Assembly: GCF_035117555.1 (NCBI RefSeq)
Contig: NZ_JAYKPK010000009.1
Location: forward strand, 1 to 64,000
Length of the DNA: 64,000 nucleotides
Direction: 5' to 3'
Source: Yoonia sp035117555
Lineage (GTDB): Bacteria; Pseudomonadota; Alphaproteobacteria; Rhodobacterales; Rhodobacteraceae
The first letter of the stretch is position 1; every line of letters begins with the position of its first letter. The notes under the pieces are model-generated. The model did not search any database, was not told the DNA's origin, and saw only the letters and a program-made list of their open reading frames with translations. Shown here in pieces: positions 62,315 to 64,000 of the stretch. Both the position numbers and the translations under genes were made by a program.

Positions 62315-64000
62315 TCAATCCCCCGCCGCGCGGCCTTTGAGGGCGACAATGCCCTTGGGCCGGAATTGAATGAACAGGATGATGAACAGCACCATGAAGG
62401 TCTGCGCCGCCAGCGTATTGGCCGGGTTGAACCATTCGATCCCCTTTTGCAGCGCCCCGATCAGCGCGGCACCGGCCAAAGTGCCAAACACCGACCCGAC
62501 ACCGCCGACGACAACGGTCATGAAGCTTTGCACGATGTAATTGGCCCCCATCTCTGACGTGACCTGTGCGACCAGCCCGATGGCGACACCCGCCACACCG
62601 GCGATGCCCGACCCCAGACCAAAGGTCAGCATATTGATCCGGTCGGGGTTGATCCCCATGCTGGCCGCCATGCCGGGGTTCTGGGTGACGGCGCGCACCT
62701 CTAGCCCCAACCTTGTGCGGTTGAGGATGTAGAGCAAGAGCAGCAGAAACATCCCTGCCATCACGAAAATCCCGACACGCACGGCGGCGACGGACACCAG
62801 ATCATTGACCTGAATAGCCCCCGCCAGCCAATCGGGTGCGGTCAGCGGGCGGGCCTGTGTGCCAAAGATATTCTTGGCCAGTTGCTGCAAGGCGATCGAG
62901 ATGCCGAAAGTGGCCAGCAGGGTTTCCAATGGTCGTGTGTAAAGATGCCGGATCACCAGCCGTTCCATCACCACACCCGCCAGAAAGGTCACGGCAAAGG
63001 CCAAAGGCAGGGCGACGGCAAGCGATGCGGTATAATTGGGGATGATCGTCTGGACGACATAGCCGGTATAGGCGCCCATCATGATGAATTCACCATGCGC
63101 CATATTGATGACGCGCATCACGCCAAAGGTGATCGCAAGGCCAATCGCGGCAAGGAAAAAGATCGAGGCCAGCGACAGGGCATCAAAGCTCAGGCTCAGA
63201 AACTGGAACAAGGCGACCTTGGTTGTCGTGCTGCTCTGCGCGGCACGCACTGCATCGGTCACCGTGGCATCAGGTTCCAGATATGTATCGAAGAAGACAT
63301 ATTGCGATACGGCATCGGCCATATCAGCTTCTGTCACCAAGGGCGGGACGGTGCCTGCATCTTCCAGCGCCTGATAGGCCCGGATGCGGCTAGCATCATT
63401 GTCCAGATCATGGATTGGCACGCCGCCGACCGCGCCATCGACGATATTGCCGCGCAAAGCGTCACGGATCGCATTGCGCCCCGGTGCGGGTGGCGCAAGG
63501 TTTGCCGCGACCAGCACGTCATAGGCGGCGGTCAGGGCCATATCCTCGCCCAGTGTCTTGATCCGGGCGATGTTCACATCGTCAGGCAAGCTGTCGGCAA
63601 ATTCGGCGCGGGTCTGCAAAAGCTGGTTCAGCACAGAACGCGCCGGCGTGCTGACATCGCCGCGCAGGGCATCGATGGCCGCAACTCGCGTGGCACTGTC
63701 CTGATCATAGCGCGCGACCAGCAAAGCAATCAGCCGGTCCATGCGGGCGGCAATCGCGGGCACCTCTTCCTCTGCACGCGCTGCGCGGATCGCAGGCAAT
63801 TGATCCGGGTCCGGGCTGCGCGCGGCGGAATCCAACGCGGCAATCCGGCGGTCGGCCTCAGGATGGGTCAGTTCAAACGCGACCAAAGCCGCGCCGATTT
63901 CACGCTGCACCCCGGCATTCGGGCGGATCTGCGTGACATCGCGGGTGCTGACGGTGGCGACCTCGGCCCCGGTGTCGATATCGATCAGCGTGACATTGCC
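62315..64000 (-). CDS. urtB: Urea ABC transporter permease UrtB (5' end outside window)
   Basis: The visible 561 codons include an N-terminal non-membrane region of about 260 residues and a LivH-type permease domain. UrtB landmarks: LAITFGVMRVINMAHGEFIMMGAY, the segment LETLLATFGISIALQQ, AVTQNPGMAASMGI, and a C-terminal FRPKGIVALKGR. A long periplasmic N-terminal region is usual for UrtB in proteobacteria. The frame is open to position 64000 (GNVTLIDIDTGAEV at the edge), so the true start lies further upstream and a GTG at 63910 is internal. With urtC, urtD and urtE it forms a urea importer; the binding protein gene urtA is expected just outside. Confidence 0.94.
   Translation of the reverse strand, partial: GNVTLIDIDTGAEVATVSTRDVTQIRPNAGVQREIGAALVAFELTHPEADRRIAALDSAARSPDPDQLPAIRAARAEEEVPAIAARMDRLIALLVARYDQDSATRVAAIDALRGDVSTPARSVLNQLLQTRAEFADSLPDDVNIARIKTLGEDMALTAAYDVLVAANLAPPAPGRNAIRDALRGNIVDGAVGGVPIHDLDNDASRIRAYQALEDAGTVPPLVTEADMADAVSQYVFFDTYLEPDATVTDAVRAAQSSTTTKVALFQFLSLSFDALSLASIFFLAAIGLAITFGVMRVINMAHGEFIMMGAYTGYVVQTIIPNYTASLAVALPLAFAVTFLAGVVMERLVIRHLYTRPLETLLATFGISIALQQLAKNIFGTQARPLTAPDWLAGAIQVNDLVSVAAVRVGIFVMAGMFLLLLLYILNRTRLGLEVRAVTQNPGMAASMGINPDRINMLTFGLGSGIAGVAGVAIGLVAQVTSEMGANYIVQSFMTVVVGGVGSVFGTLAGAALIGALQKGIEWFNPANTLAAQTFMVLFIILFIQFRPKGIVALKGRAAGD

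Noticed and set aside
1..64000. tRNA, rRNA or riboswitch genes
   Set aside because: I looked in the intergenic regions for conserved tRNA arm or rRNA sequences and common riboswitch motifs and saw none; a covariance search would be needed to exclude small RNAs.

Overview
The window looks like a chromosomal segment of a Gram-negative alphaproteobacterium, probably a marine Rhodobacterales (roseobacter-type) organism. This is an inference from moderately high GC, lipoprotein and OmpA-type envelope genes, and the style of the Ugp and Urt transporters. No rRNA or other phylogenetic marker is present.

Layout. (1) 1-327: two broken pieces of IS3-family insertion sequences pointing in opposite directions. 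(2) 478-48171, minus strand: one uninterrupted open reading frame of 15,897 codons, three quarters of the window. It starts with an Arg-rich segment and a LEPR-XLL motif. It continues through thousands of residues of beta-type repeats, an RTX-like Gly/Asp-rich block, and four C-terminal lectin-like repeats, two of which are 99.4% identical in DNA over 825 bp. (3) 48172-48739: a non-coding region with several dyad symmetries, one of them CRP/FNR-like, acting as the presumed control region of the giant gene. (4) 48740-52598, minus strand: five small exported-protein genes (a secreted Gly/Ser/Thr-rich protein, two secreted proteins of unknown function, two OmpA-like lipoproteins), all reading toward the giant gene. 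(5) 53268-55338, plus strand: a WecA/MraY-type glycosyltransferase, a decayed TRAP-transporter fragment (minus strand), and a frameshifted RfaH/NusG-like antiterminator. (6) 55339-59544, minus strand: ugpB-ugpA-ugpE-ugpC, a glycerol-3-phosphate/glycerophosphodiester ABC importer with a hairpin after ugpB. (7) 59678-64000, minus strand: urtB(partial)-urtC-urtD-urtE, a urea ABC importer running off the window.

How the genes may work together. The giant protein is most likely a surface or matrix protein exported by a machinery encoded elsewhere; no type I secretion ABC/MFP/TolC genes are visible here. The five exported proteins beside it are good candidates for helpers or co-structural parts: two could hold peptidoglycan through OmpA-C domains, and one is a low-complexity secreted protein with its own strong downstream hairpin. 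The glycosyltransferase and the RfaH-like gene suggest a remnant polysaccharide locus next door. The Ugp and Urt operons supply phosphorus/glycerol and nitrogen and appear unrelated to the giant gene.

The candidate undescribed system is the giant gene plus its five upstream exported-protein genes.
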